Positions 1 to 6,028 of a DNA stretch of 10,742 bases are shown here, in pieces. The stretch covers positions 1 through 10,742 of the forward strand of contig CALCHD010000189.1 in NCBI GenBank assembly GCA_937901105.1, written 5' to 3'. A model generated the notes under the pieces. The model did not search any database. It was not told the origin of the DNA and saw only the letters and a program-made list of their open reading frames with translations. The translations under genes were made by a program, and so were the position numbers. Positions within the stretch are counted from its first letter, which is position 1, and every line of letters starts with the position of its first letter. Source of the stretch: an uncultured Bacteroidales bacterium. Lineage in GTDB: Bacteria > Bacteroidota > Bacteroidia > Bacteroidales > UBA932.

Positions 1-28
1 GGGTTGTCCGTTCATAACAAAGCCATGA

Positions 29-1165
29 TTACTCTGCAGTGATATATCCGGTCTCCTGGTTCCAGCGCAGTTTCTTGTAGTAGGTGAGAAGCTCGGCATC
101 TGCTCTGGGACTTGGTATGTATGTGCTCAAGCCGGAGTATTTTTCACTGTTGATCTTTATTCCAAGGAATTCCGGTGTGGCAGCCTTGTATATAACTGCT
201 TTGTTCAGAGCATTGGTGAACTCTTTGGCATCTTCACCGGCGAGCTGCTGCATAAGTCCGTTTATATCGTAGAACCAGTGCTTGTTGCCGCTGTAGTATT
301 TCTGCACCTGTGTGGTGTCAATCAGTTTGCTGCTGAAGTTTCCGTTGCTTCCGTATTTTTCAAAAATGGCCTTTGCCTTTGCAGCAACGTTTTCAAGTTC
401 TGATGTCTTTATTACAGATATGGTGGCAGATCTGCTGGAGCCGCTCATGCTGTTGTAGTAGTCATAATAATCCTTTGCTACATTTTCCAGCTCCATTGGC
501 TCCCTGAAGATGTGCTCCATGATGCTGGAGTATGGAAATCCGTTTGAAAGTATTTCTGTAGGGGATGCTATGATATAGTCTACAGAGTCCTTAAGCTGGT
601 AGGCAACCTCAATTCCGCTCATAAGGCATGCGTCAAAAATTATAAAATCCACTTTGTATGGCAGTGCAGCAGCAAGGTCTATAATATCCATTTCATTGCC
701 AGCATCCTGTCCGAATGATCTTGTCTTGCCATAATACCCCTTTGGAAGCCATCCTGTTCCGTGAGACCATAGCACAAGCCCATACTCCTGGGCCGGGAAC
801 ATGGTCTGGCACACCTTCATCACGCTTGTGAGAGACGCCGGATCAGCGGAATTCATTGCAGGGAAGCGGTATACTGTGTCAAGTGCAGCTGACCCGTCCT
901 CCTTTTTGCTGATTCTCAATAGAGAAGGATTCACATTGGTTGAATGCAGATAAACAAGCAGGTTGTCTTCTGCAGGAAGGTATCCATCCATAAGTGCATT
1001 GAGGTTATTTGTAGCATTTGATGCGAGGTTGTTGTTTGCAACCATATATATCAATACACTTTTCTGCTGTGCCGGATACTCCGGCGGATCCTGGCTTACA
1101 GGGTCACATGATGCAACGGCAAAAAGCAGGGCCAATGAGGCTATAAGATATTTCAGATGTTTCAT
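29..1165 (-). CDS. C11 (clostripain-like) cysteine peptidase, predicted lipoprotein
   Basis: Predicted secreted cysteine endopeptidase of family C11, whose members usually cut after Arg or Lys; fragipain and PmC11 are Bacteroidales relatives. The 378-residue product starts at MKHLKY. An upstream in-frame ATG at 1219 would add 18 residues ahead of the signal peptide and lies inside the preceding gene, so I rejected it. Residues 1-20 form a lipoprotein signal ending in V-A-S-C with Cys20 as the lipidation site. The catalytic pair is visible: His135 in LVLWSHGTGW and Cys180 in FIIFDACLMSG. Their spacing of 45 residues suits the family. The stretch between them is basic (K142, K147, R149) and could be the autoprocessing loop used by relatives; that is inference. 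It lies 4 bp after the DUF486 gene, so the two are probably co-transcribed. The family call is firm; the natural substrate is unknown. Confidence 0.93.
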   Translation of the reverse strand: MKHLKYLIASLALLFAVASCDPVSQDPPEYPAQQKSVLIYMVANNNLASNATNNLNALMDGYLPAEDNLLVYLHSTNVNPSLLRISKKEDGSAALDTVYRFPAMNSADPASLTSVMKVCQTMFPAQEYGLVLWSHGTGWLPKGYYGKTRSFGQDAGNEMDIIDLAAALPYKVDFIIFDACLMSGIEVAYQLKDSVDYIIASPTEILSNGFPYSSIMEHIFREPMELENVAKDYYDYYNSMSGSSRSATISVIKTSELENVAAKAKAIFEKYGSNGNFSSKLIDTTQVQKYYSGNKHWFYDINGLMQQLAGEDAKEFTNALNKAVIYKAATPEFLGIKINSEKYSGLSTYIPSPRADAELLTYYKKLRWNQETGYITAE

Positions 1166-1169
1166 AATT

Positions 1170-1541
1170 CTAGTTCTTGAATACAAAATAAACGGCAAGT
1201 ACAAGGAATACAAATGCAATGAGGTGGTTCATCCTGAAGCTCTCTGTCTTGAAGAAGATGGCAGAGAACGCTACAAAGACAAGCAGAGTTATAACCTCCT
1301 GTATCACCTTCAGCTGTATCAGTGAAAACGGCCCGCCATGCAGGTTTGAGCCAATACGGTTTGCAGGCACCTGGAAGCAGTACTCAAAAAGTGCTATCAG
1401 CCAGCTGATTATAATAATGCCGAACAGGCCCCACTTTGGAAGCATCTTGTCTGCTCCAAATTTAAGATGACCGTACCATGCAAGTGTCATGAATGCATTT
1501 GATACAATCAGCAATATGATGGTAAGAATTCCTTTTCCCAT
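1170..1541 (-). CDS. DUF486 / DMT-like small integral membrane protein
   Basis: A 123-residue hydrophobic protein of the DUF486 family (PF04342), distantly related to drug/metabolite transporters, with no established substrate. Four membrane segments can be read at about residues 5-23, 37-53, 81-99 and 104-121. The family hallmark FEYCFQVPANRIG sits at residues 52-64, followed by a conserved-looking N-x-HGGPFS turn. Length is typical. The start at 1541 is the first ATG after a T-rich leader, with no clear Shine-Dalgarno site, as is usual in Bacteroidetes. It is the first gene of a two-gene unit with the clostripain-like lipoprotein 4 bp downstream. I see no functional link between the two, so shared transcription may be incidental. 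Confidence 0.9.
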   Translation of the reverse strand: MGKGILTIILLIVSNAFMTLAWYGHLKFGADKMLPKWGLFGIIIISWLIALFEYCFQVPANRIGSNLHGGPFSLIQLKVIQEVITLLVFVAFSAIFFKTESFRMNHLIAFVFLVLAVYFVFKN

Positions 1542-1593
1542 TTTTTTTAAAATCCGTTAAACAATCCTCTCTCTAAATGTGTTGGATAACTGA

Positions 1594-1601
1594 CAAAATT
1601 A
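1594..1601 (-). promoter_or_regulatory. Candidate -7 element for the DUF486-clostripain unit
   Basis: Read on the minus strand this is TAATTTTG, a full match to the Bacteroidetes TAnnTTTG -7 consensus. It lies about 50 bp before the DUF486 start codon. No TTTG -33 element is present 19-21 bp upstream, so this is a partial match in AT-rich DNA. Confidence 0.35.
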
Positions 1602-1615
1602 GAAAAAAATTTCCA

Positions 1616-1623
1616 TATATTTG
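1616..1623 (+). promoter_or_regulatory. Candidate -7 element of the ytxH-like gene
   Basis: TATATTTG matches TAnnTTTG exactly but ends only 6 bp before the ATG at 1630. If genuine, transcription would begin at or next to the start codon and the mRNA would be leaderless or nearly so. No convincing -33 TTTG lies at the right distance. Confidence 0.35.
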
Positions 1624-1629
1624 TTGGCT

Positions 1630-1839
1630 ATGAAATGTAAAGGCTTATTGGCATTCGTTGGCGGTGCACTTGCAGGTGCAGCAGCCGCCATCCTGCTGGC
1701 TCCAGATTCTGGCGAGAATACACGCAAGAAACTGAAAGAGAAAGCTCAACGGGAGTACGATCACCTTAAGGACAAGCTTGCACGGGCAAAGGCCGAGTGC
1801 GGGTGCGACGGAGATGATTGCATAATTGAGGAGCAGTAA
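1630..1839 (+). CDS. YtxH domain-containing small protein
   Basis: A 69-residue protein with the YtxH pattern: a glycine/alanine-rich membrane segment (about residues 5-24), then LLAPDSGENTRKKL (22-35), where the LLAP-x-SG-x-x-TR motif is diagnostic, then a charged helix (about 33-54). Family members are small membrane-anchored proteins linked to envelope stress in some bacteria; the molecular function is not settled. The ATG at 1630 was chosen over TTG codons at 1621 and 1624 because the family begins just before this segment. The C-terminus carries a small Cys cluster (C57, C59, C64) in an acidic context. The next gene, 40 bp downstream, is a holin-like membrane protein; YtxH followed by such a protein is a common Bacteroidetes pairing, so an operon is likely. 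Confidence 0.85.
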   Translation: MKCKGLLAFVGGALAGAAAAILLAPDSGENTRKKLKEKAQREYDHLKDKLARAKAECGCDGDDCIIEEQ

Positions 1840-1879
1840 GGCAGGAGACTTGACCTGACTTCTTTAAAAATCAGCAGCC

Positions 1880-2452
1880 ATGGATAAGCTTGATGACAAA
1901 ATGGAGCTTGGCTCCATTACACAGACCCTGAAGGAATATGCAGACTTGAGGGTTGATGAGTACAAATGTAAAGGGGTGGAGAACCTCTCGCTAATTTCCA
2001 ACAAGGCGCTTGCAGCGCTTGTTGCCATAATGTTGGGTGCTGTAATACTGCAGTTTGCAGGCTTTTCAATAGCCTTTATAATATCTGCCGTTACAGGGAG
2101 CTTTGCAGTAGGGTTCGGTGCGGTGGCACTGGCTTTTGTATTGATGCTGGCGTATGTCTATACAAAAAGGGATACCCTTTTTATAGGCAAAATGGTAAAA
2201 ATGTACTCAAAAATGTTTTTTGGCAGGGAAATGGAAGAGATAAAGCCTTTCCAGCAGGAGAACATGTGCAGGTTAAGGATGAAGGAGATTGAACTGGAGG
2301 CTCATTTGAATGTGTTCAAGGAGTATCTTAATCCCCTTACCTATATAAACTTTGCAATAGAGAAAATATCCTTCCTTGAGCAGCTGGCTGCAGCAATTGC
2401 AAGAGCCGGCACTGCAGTGAAGGAGATGTTTGGCAAAACAAAAAAAGAATAG
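1880..2452 (+). CDS. Phage holin family (DUF1469-like) membrane protein with C-terminal extension
   Basis: A 190-residue protein. Residues 10-35 are a charged amphipathic segment, and two membrane segments lie at about 43-70 and 73-95, joined by a short glycine-containing turn. This resembles the DUF1469 / holin superfamily III (PF07332) proteins that follow YtxH genes in Bacteroidetes. Despite the name, these chromosomal proteins are not known to lyse cells; no endolysin or phage gene is nearby. Residues 96-190 form a long, mostly helical, charged tail, whereas family members I know are usually about 110-130 residues. Such operons often have a separate third small gene, and this tail may be its fused counterpart (inference). 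The start at 1880 gives the expected N-terminus; Met8 is possible but less likely. Function unknown. Confidence 0.72.
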   Translation: MDKLDDKMELGSITQTLKEYADLRVDEYKCKGVENLSLISNKALAALVAIMLGAVILQFAGFSIAFIISAVTGSFAVGFGAVALAFVLMLAYVYTKRDTLFIGKMVKMYSKMFFGREMEEIKPFQQENMCRLRMKEIELEAHLNVFKEYLNPLTYINFAIEKISFLEQLAAAIARAGTAVKEMFGKTKKE

Positions 2453-2460
2453 GAATATTA

Positions 2461-2469
2461 TTCCCGACA
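2461..2469 (+). repeat. TTCCCGACA element, copy 1
   Basis: TTCCCGACA lies 8 bp after the stop of the holin-like gene. It shares the longer 12-mer TTATTCCCGACA with the copy after pth. Here it sits in a small inverted repeat, ATTATT (2457-2462) and AATAAT (2469-2474), around CCCGAC. Function unknown. Confidence 0.4.
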
Positions 2470-2491
2470 ATAATCAACAATAAAAAACTAT

Positions 2492-4519
2492 ATGAATTTC
2501 TTAAAAACTATGTTATGCGTATGCGGGTTCGGACTTGCGGCAGCATCTTGCTCACAGGGAACCCAATCTAAAGAGGAACCGTTCAAATATACGGTTGACG
2601 AATTTGCTGATATCCAAGTGTTGAGGTATAGGATCCCAGGGTGGGACTCACTAACCTTGCAGCAGAAGGCCTATATCTACCATTTGAGCGAGGCGGGAAA
2701 ATGCGGTAGGGATATCCTTTTCAGCCAGAACTTTGAGCATAATCTTGGAATCAGGAAAATGCTTGAAGGAATCATTGAAAACTACAAAGGCGACAGGGAG
2801 AATGAGCAGTGGGAGAAATTTATGGTATATGCCAAGAGAGTATTTTTCAGCAACGGTATCCACCACCATTATGCAGAGGACAAGATTATGCCGGAGTGCA
2901 CACAGGAGTATTTCGCATCTTTGCTTGATGATGTAAAGGCAGAGAAAGAGTGCTATGAGTATCTTCCTGTAATGTTTGACCCTGCTCTATACCCACAGAG
3001 AAAATATACAGGCTCTGATAAGGATATAGTTGCCAATTCTGCTGTAAACTTCTATGGTGAGGGTGTGACAAGAAAAGAGGCTGACAAGTTCTATGCTGCT
3101 ATGGAGGACCCTAAAGATCCAAGACCTCTTGCTTACGGTATCAATACAAGACTTGTTAAGAAAAACGGCAAGCTTGTTGAGGAGGTTTATAAGGTTGGAG
3201 GCAGATTCTCAAATTCAATCAATGCAATTATCGGCCATTTGGAGAAGGCTGCAGAGTATGCAGAGAACCAGGCGCAGAAAGACTATATTGCCCTTTTGAT
3301 TGAGTACTACAAGACCGGAGACCTTAAGGTTTGGGATGAGTACAACGTTGCATGGGTTCAGGAGAACCAGGGCCAGGTAGATTTCATCAACGGCTTTATT
3401 GAGGACTACAACGACCCTCTTGGCCGCAAGGCAACATGGGAGTCTTCTGTAAACTTCAAGGACATTGCAGCTTCCCGCAGAACACAGCTTATCAGCGACA
3501 ACGCACAGTGGTTTGAGGACAACTCACCTGTAAATGACAACTTCAAGAAAAAAGAGGTAAAAGGTGTGACTGCAAAAGTTATCAACGTAGCTTGCATTGG
3601 TGGTGACTGCTTCCCTGCAACCCCTATCGGAATCAATCTTCCTAACTCAAACTGGATCAGAAAAGAGTATGGTTCAAAATCAGTTACCATTGCAAACATT
3701 ACTGATGCATACAATTTTGCTGCAGAGGAGTCTCCAAAGAGCATGACAAATGAGTTCTCATGGGATGATGAGGAGAAAAGGCTTATCAAAGAGTACGGCA
3801 ACCTTACCGGCAACCTTCATACAGACTTGCACGAGTGTCTTGGCCACGGTTCAGGCCAGCTTCTTCCTGGCGTTTCGGCAACTGCACTTGGCGAGTACAA
3901 CTCAACCCTTGAGGAGGCCAGAGCAGACTTGTTCGGATTGTACTATGTTGCTGACAAGAAACTTGTAGAGCTTGGCATACTTCCAAACGAGGAGGCTTAC
4001 AAGGCAGAGTACATCAACTTTATAAAGAACGGTATCTTTACCCAGTTTGTAAGAATTGAGCTAGGCAAGACCAATACAGAGGCCCACATGCAGGACAGGA
4101 AACTTATTGCAGAGTGGTGCTATGAGAACGGCCTTAAAGAGAAGACCGGTGCAGAGAAAGATGTAATTGAGAAAGTTACCAGAGACGGCAAGACATATTT
4201 TGTAATCAACGATTTCCAGGCATTGCGTGGCCTGTTCGGCAAACTTTTGGCAGAGGTTCAGAGAATCAAGTCGGAGGGCGACTACAATGCTGGCAAGGAG
4301 CTTGTTGAGAAATATGCAGTGCATATCAATCCAGATCTTCACAAGGAGGTTAAGGAGAGATACGCTTCATTGGAGCTTAAACCATACAAGGGCTTCATCA
4401 ACCCTACTATCGTCCCTGTAACAGGCGGCAACGGTGAGGTTACAGACTACAAGGTTGTATACAACGGCAACTACCTTGAGCAGATGATGGAGTACGGCAA
4501 GAAATACTCGTTTGAGTAA
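2492..4519 (+). CDS. Dipeptidyl peptidase III (M49 zinc metallopeptidase), predicted lipoprotein
   Basis: DPP III removes dipeptides from the N-terminus of short peptides using one zinc ion. The 675-residue product matches the bacterial form characterised from Bacteroides thetaiotaomicron in length and motifs. The M49 motif HECLGH is at 447-452 (zinc ligands H447 and H452, catalytic E448). The second motif EEARAD is at 474-479, with E475 the third ligand. The 28-residue separation is shorter than in the human enzyme and typical of this bacterial branch. Residues 1-20 form a signal ending in A-A-A-S-C, so Cys20 is a plausible lipidation site and the enzyme probably works in the periplasm or at an outer membrane face. 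The spacer of 39 bp after the holin-like gene has no recognisable promoter, so it may be read from upstream. A strong terminator follows. Confidence 0.96.
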   Translation: MNFLKTMLCVCGFGLAAASCSQGTQSKEEPFKYTVDEFADIQVLRYRIPGWDSLTLQQKAYIYHLSEAGKCGRDILFSQNFEHNLGIRKMLEGIIENYKGDRENEQWEKFMVYAKRVFFSNGIHHHYAEDKIMPECTQEYFASLLDDVKAEKECYEYLPVMFDPALYPQRKYTGSDKDIVANSAVNFYGEGVTRKEADKFYAAMEDPKDPRPLAYGINTRLVKKNGKLVEEVYKVGGRFSNSINAIIGHLEKAAEYAENQAQKDYIALLIEYYKTGDLKVWDEYNVAWVQENQGQVDFINGFIEDYNDPLGRKATWESSVNFKDIAASRRTQLISDNAQWFEDNSPVNDNFKKKEVKGVTAKVINVACIGGDCFPATPIGINLPNSNWIRKEYGSKSVTIANITDAYNFAAEESPKSMTNEFSWDDEEKRLIKEYGNLTGNLHTDLHECLGHGSGQLLPGVSATALGEYNSTLEEARADLFGLYYVADKKLVELGILPNEEAYKAEYINFIKNGIFTQFVRIELGKTNTEAHMQDRKLIAEWCYENGLKEKTGAEKDVIEKVTRDGKTYFVINDFQALRGLFGKLLAEVQRIKSEGDYNAGKELVEKYAVHINPDLHKEVKERYASLELKPYKGFINPTIVPVTGGNGEVTDYKVVYNGNYLEQMMEYGKKYSFE

Positions 4520-4531
4520 GACAAATATCCC

Positions 4532-4540
4532 TGTCGGGAA
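4532..4540 (-). repeat. TTCCCGACA element, copy 2 (inverted)
   Basis: TGTCGGGAA on the plus strand is the reverse complement of the copies after the holin-like gene and pth. It begins 12 bp after the DPP III stop and just before the terminator stem. With the preceding TCCC it can form a small TCCC-TGTC-GGGA hairpin. Confidence 0.4.
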
Positions 4541-4545
4541 CAATG

Positions 4546-4581
4546 AGGGGCAGCCATTGACGGTTGCCCTTTGTTTTTTTT
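4546..4581 (+). terminator. Intrinsic terminator after DPP III
   Basis: AGGGGCAGCC (4546-4555) pairs with GGTTGCCCTT (4562-4571) in a 10-bp stem with two G-U pairs and a 6-base loop. It is followed by TGTTTTTTTT, a strong U-tract. It closes the transcript that carries DPP III. Confidence 0.9.
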
Positions 4582-4609
4582 GCAAATCCGTAGAAAATCA
4601 CTACTTTTG
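4579..4609 (+). promoter_or_regulatory. Bacteroidetes-type promoter of rplY-pth
   Basis: TTTG at 4579-4582 and TACTTTTG at 4602-4609 are separated by 19 bp, an exact fit to the Bacteroidetes primary sigma consensus. The -33 element is built from the last bases of the upstream terminator's T-tract plus a G. Transcription should start near 4615, giving a leader of about 90 nt. Confidence 0.85.
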
Positions 4610-4616
4610 CGGCTCA

Positions 4617-4678
4617 CAAAAAGCGGGCATCTCTTTTTGCACTGCTTTTTGGTGCAATGGGGTCTGGAAAATCCAGAC
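4617..4678 (+). promoter_or_regulatory. Structured 5' leader of rplY
   Basis: Three pairings can be read. Stem A pairs CAAAAAGCGG (4617-4626) with CTGCTTTTTG (4642-4651), extended inside by GCA/TGC around one bulged A. Stem B pairs TTGCACT (4637-4643) with GGTGCAA (4651-4657). A and B share bases 4642, 4643 and 4651 and cannot both form in full. Stem C is a perfect 7-bp hairpin, GTCTGGA (4662-4668) with TCCAGAC (4672-4678). The core of stem A followed by T5 resembles a weak attenuator. A regulatory role, for example feedback by L25, is inference; I do not recognise a known leader family. Confidence 0.5.
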
Positions 4679-4706
4679 TGAGTAACACAAAAAATTATTA
4701 AAAACA

Positions 4707-5294
4707 ATGAAACACCTATCACTAACAGGTTCTGCAAGAACTATCGGTAACAAACAGAGCCTAAAACAGATCCGCAGAAACGAGCAGGTTCCTTGCGTTA
4801 TCTACGGAAGCCACGTTGAGAACGTTAACTTCTCACTAGACGTTAAAGAGTTGACTAAAATTACTCACACTCCTTCTTCATACATTCTTGACATTGATGT
4901 AGAGGGTAAAGTATACCAGTGCGTATTCCACGCTATCCAGTATCATCCGGTAACTGACGAGGCTCTTCACGCTGACTTCTTGGCTATCAACCCAGAGAAA
5001 CCAGTTGTTATTGATGTTCCAGTTGTTATCACTGGTAACTCAGAGGGCGTTAAACAGGGTGGTAAACTAATGGTTTCTTCAAGAAAACTTAAAGTTTCTG
5101 CTCCTATCGAGAACCTTCCTGATACTCTAGAGGTAGACATCACTACTCTAGGCCTTGGCAAAACTATCGTTGCTGGTGACCTTAGCTACGAGGGCATCAA
5201 CATCGTTTCTCCTAAAGCAACTATCATCTGCGCTGTTAAGATGACTCGTGCTGCTCTAGGTGCTGCTGCAGCTGCTAAAGCTGGTAAAAAATAA
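4707..5294 (+). CDS. rplY: 50S ribosomal protein L25 / general stress protein Ctc
   Basis: L25 binds 5S rRNA at the central protuberance of the large subunit. The 195-residue product is the long, two-domain CTC/TL5 form: the 5S-binding domain covers about residues 1-93 and includes RRNEQVPCVIYG (23-34) and the HAIQYHPVTDEALHADFL region (75-92). The C-terminal beta domain covers about 97-180, followed by an Ala/Lys tail. Codon choice differs from neighbouring genes, with strong preference for GTT, ACT, GCT, AAC, ATC and CTA, as expected for a highly expressed gene. It is first in a unit with pth 27 bp downstream, driven by the promoter at 4579-4609 through a structured leader. A strong Shine-Dalgarno site is absent; the region before the ATG is A-rich. 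Confidence 0.97.
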   Translation: MKHLSLTGSARTIGNKQSLKQIRRNEQVPCVIYGSHVENVNFSLDVKELTKITHTPSSYILDIDVEGKVYQCVFHAIQYHPVTDEALHADFLAINPEKPVVIDVPVVITGNSEGVKQGGKLMVSSRKLKVSAPIENLPDTLEVDITTLGLGKTIVAGDLSYEGINIVSPKATIICAVKMTRAALGAAAAAKAGKK

Positions 5295-5321
5295 TAAATA
5301 ACTGATAATTGCAGGGCGGGT

Positions 5322-5942
5322 ATGAACTTTCTTATTGCAGGATTGGGCAACATTGGTGCTGAATACGCAGATACCCGTCACAATATAGGTTTCAAAGTGC
5401 TGGATGCTTTTGCAAAAGCGTCCGGCACTTCTTTTATTTCCGGCAGATATGGTTCAACCTGTACCGTGTCTGTAAGGGGACACAAGCTTATCCTTCTCAA
5501 GCCTTCAACCTATATGAACTTGAGCGGCAAGGCGGTAAACTACTGGCTGCAGGCAGAGAAGATCAAACAGGAGAATCTCCTTGTTGTGCTTGATGATCTG
5601 GCTATTCCGTTCGGAACCCAGAGAATGCGCAAACAGGGAAGTGCTGGCGGACACAACGGCCTCAAGAATATCGACGAGTGCCTTGGCAACAGCAACTATG
5701 CAAGATTGCGCGTAGGTATCAGCGACAACTTTGCCAAAGGGCGTCAGGTGGATTATGTTCTTGGAAAATGGACCTCGGATGAGGAGAAGGAGCTTCCTTT
5801 CATTGAGGACAAGGCCATTGAGGCAATCAAGGCTTTTGCTACACTTGGAGTTGACAGGGCAATGAATGTTGCCAATGCAAAACCTAAACCTGCGCCACAG
5901 CCCAAACCGGCTTCTGAACCAAAATCAGAGCAGAAGCTGTAA
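5322..5942 (+). CDS. pth: Peptidyl-tRNA hydrolase
   Basis: Pth cleaves the ester bond of peptidyl-tRNAs that drop off ribosomes and so recycles tRNA in the cytoplasm. Family landmarks are present: GLGNIGAEYADTRHNIGF at 7-24 with N10 and catalytic His20, KPSTYMNLSG at 60-69 with N66, VVLDDLAIPFG at 88-98 with the conserved Asp pair, and GSAGGHNGLKNI at 106-117 with N112. The core ends near residue 185, the normal length. Residues 187-206 are a low-complexity Lys/Pro tail (KPKPAPQPKPASEPKSEQKL) outside the conserved fold. The gene follows rplY by 27 bp with no promoter seen between them, a common pairing of translation genes in this phylum. The ATG at 5322 gives the canonical N-terminus. Confidence 0.97.
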   Translation: MNFLIAGLGNIGAEYADTRHNIGFKVLDAFAKASGTSFISGRYGSTCTVSVRGHKLILLKPSTYMNLSGKAVNYWLQAEKIKQENLLVVLDDLAIPFGTQRMRKQGSAGGHNGLKNIDECLGNSNYARLRVGISDNFAKGRQVDYVLGKWTSDEEKELPFIEDKAIEAIKAFATLGVDRAMNVANAKPKPAPQPKPASEPKSEQKL

Positions 5943-5950
5943 TTGTCTTA

Positions 5951-5959
5951 TTCCCGACA
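5951..5959 (+). repeat. TTCCCGACA element, copy 3
   Basis: TTCCCGACA lies 8 bp after the pth stop, the same distance as copy 1 from its stop, and the two share the 12-mer TTATTCCCGACA. Here TGTC (5944-5947) can pair with GACA (5956-5959). Confidence 0.4.
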
Positions 5960-5968
5960 GATTTATAC

Positions 5969-5985
5969 AGTCCTAAAGACTTTTT
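5969..5985 (+). terminator. Weak candidate terminator after pth
   Basis: AGTC (5969-5972) and GACT (5978-5981) form a 4-bp stem with a 5-base loop, followed by T's and an AT-rich run. It has the right place and order but is short. The rest of the 86-bp convergent gap (to 6028) holds no clear terminator for the opposing S4 gene. Confidence 0.3.
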
Positions 5986-6028
5986 AATACCAAATTCGTG
6001 CTGATTGCAGCTTGAAGTGCTGTGCTGT

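Noticed and set aside
1..15. Minus-strand ATG at 15-13 followed by four codons (M-N-G-Q-P), 13 bp after the clostripain stop, as the start of another operon gene.
   Set aside because: Only five codons are inside the window, too few to tell from chance.
1880..2452. Reading the holin-like gene as evidence of a prophage or lysis cassette.
   Set aside because: No endolysin, spanin, structural, integrase or attachment sequence is present, and YtxH plus holin-like pairs are ordinary chromosomal genes in Bacteroidetes.
3406..3813. A 135-codon minus-strand open frame inside DPP III.
   Set aside because: It lies entirely within a well-supported M49 gene and the translation shows no recognisable domain.
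4617..4657. Stems A and B of the rplY leader forming an H-type pseudoknot.
   Set aside because: The two stems share bases and would leave no nucleotides for the crossing loop, so they must be alternatives.
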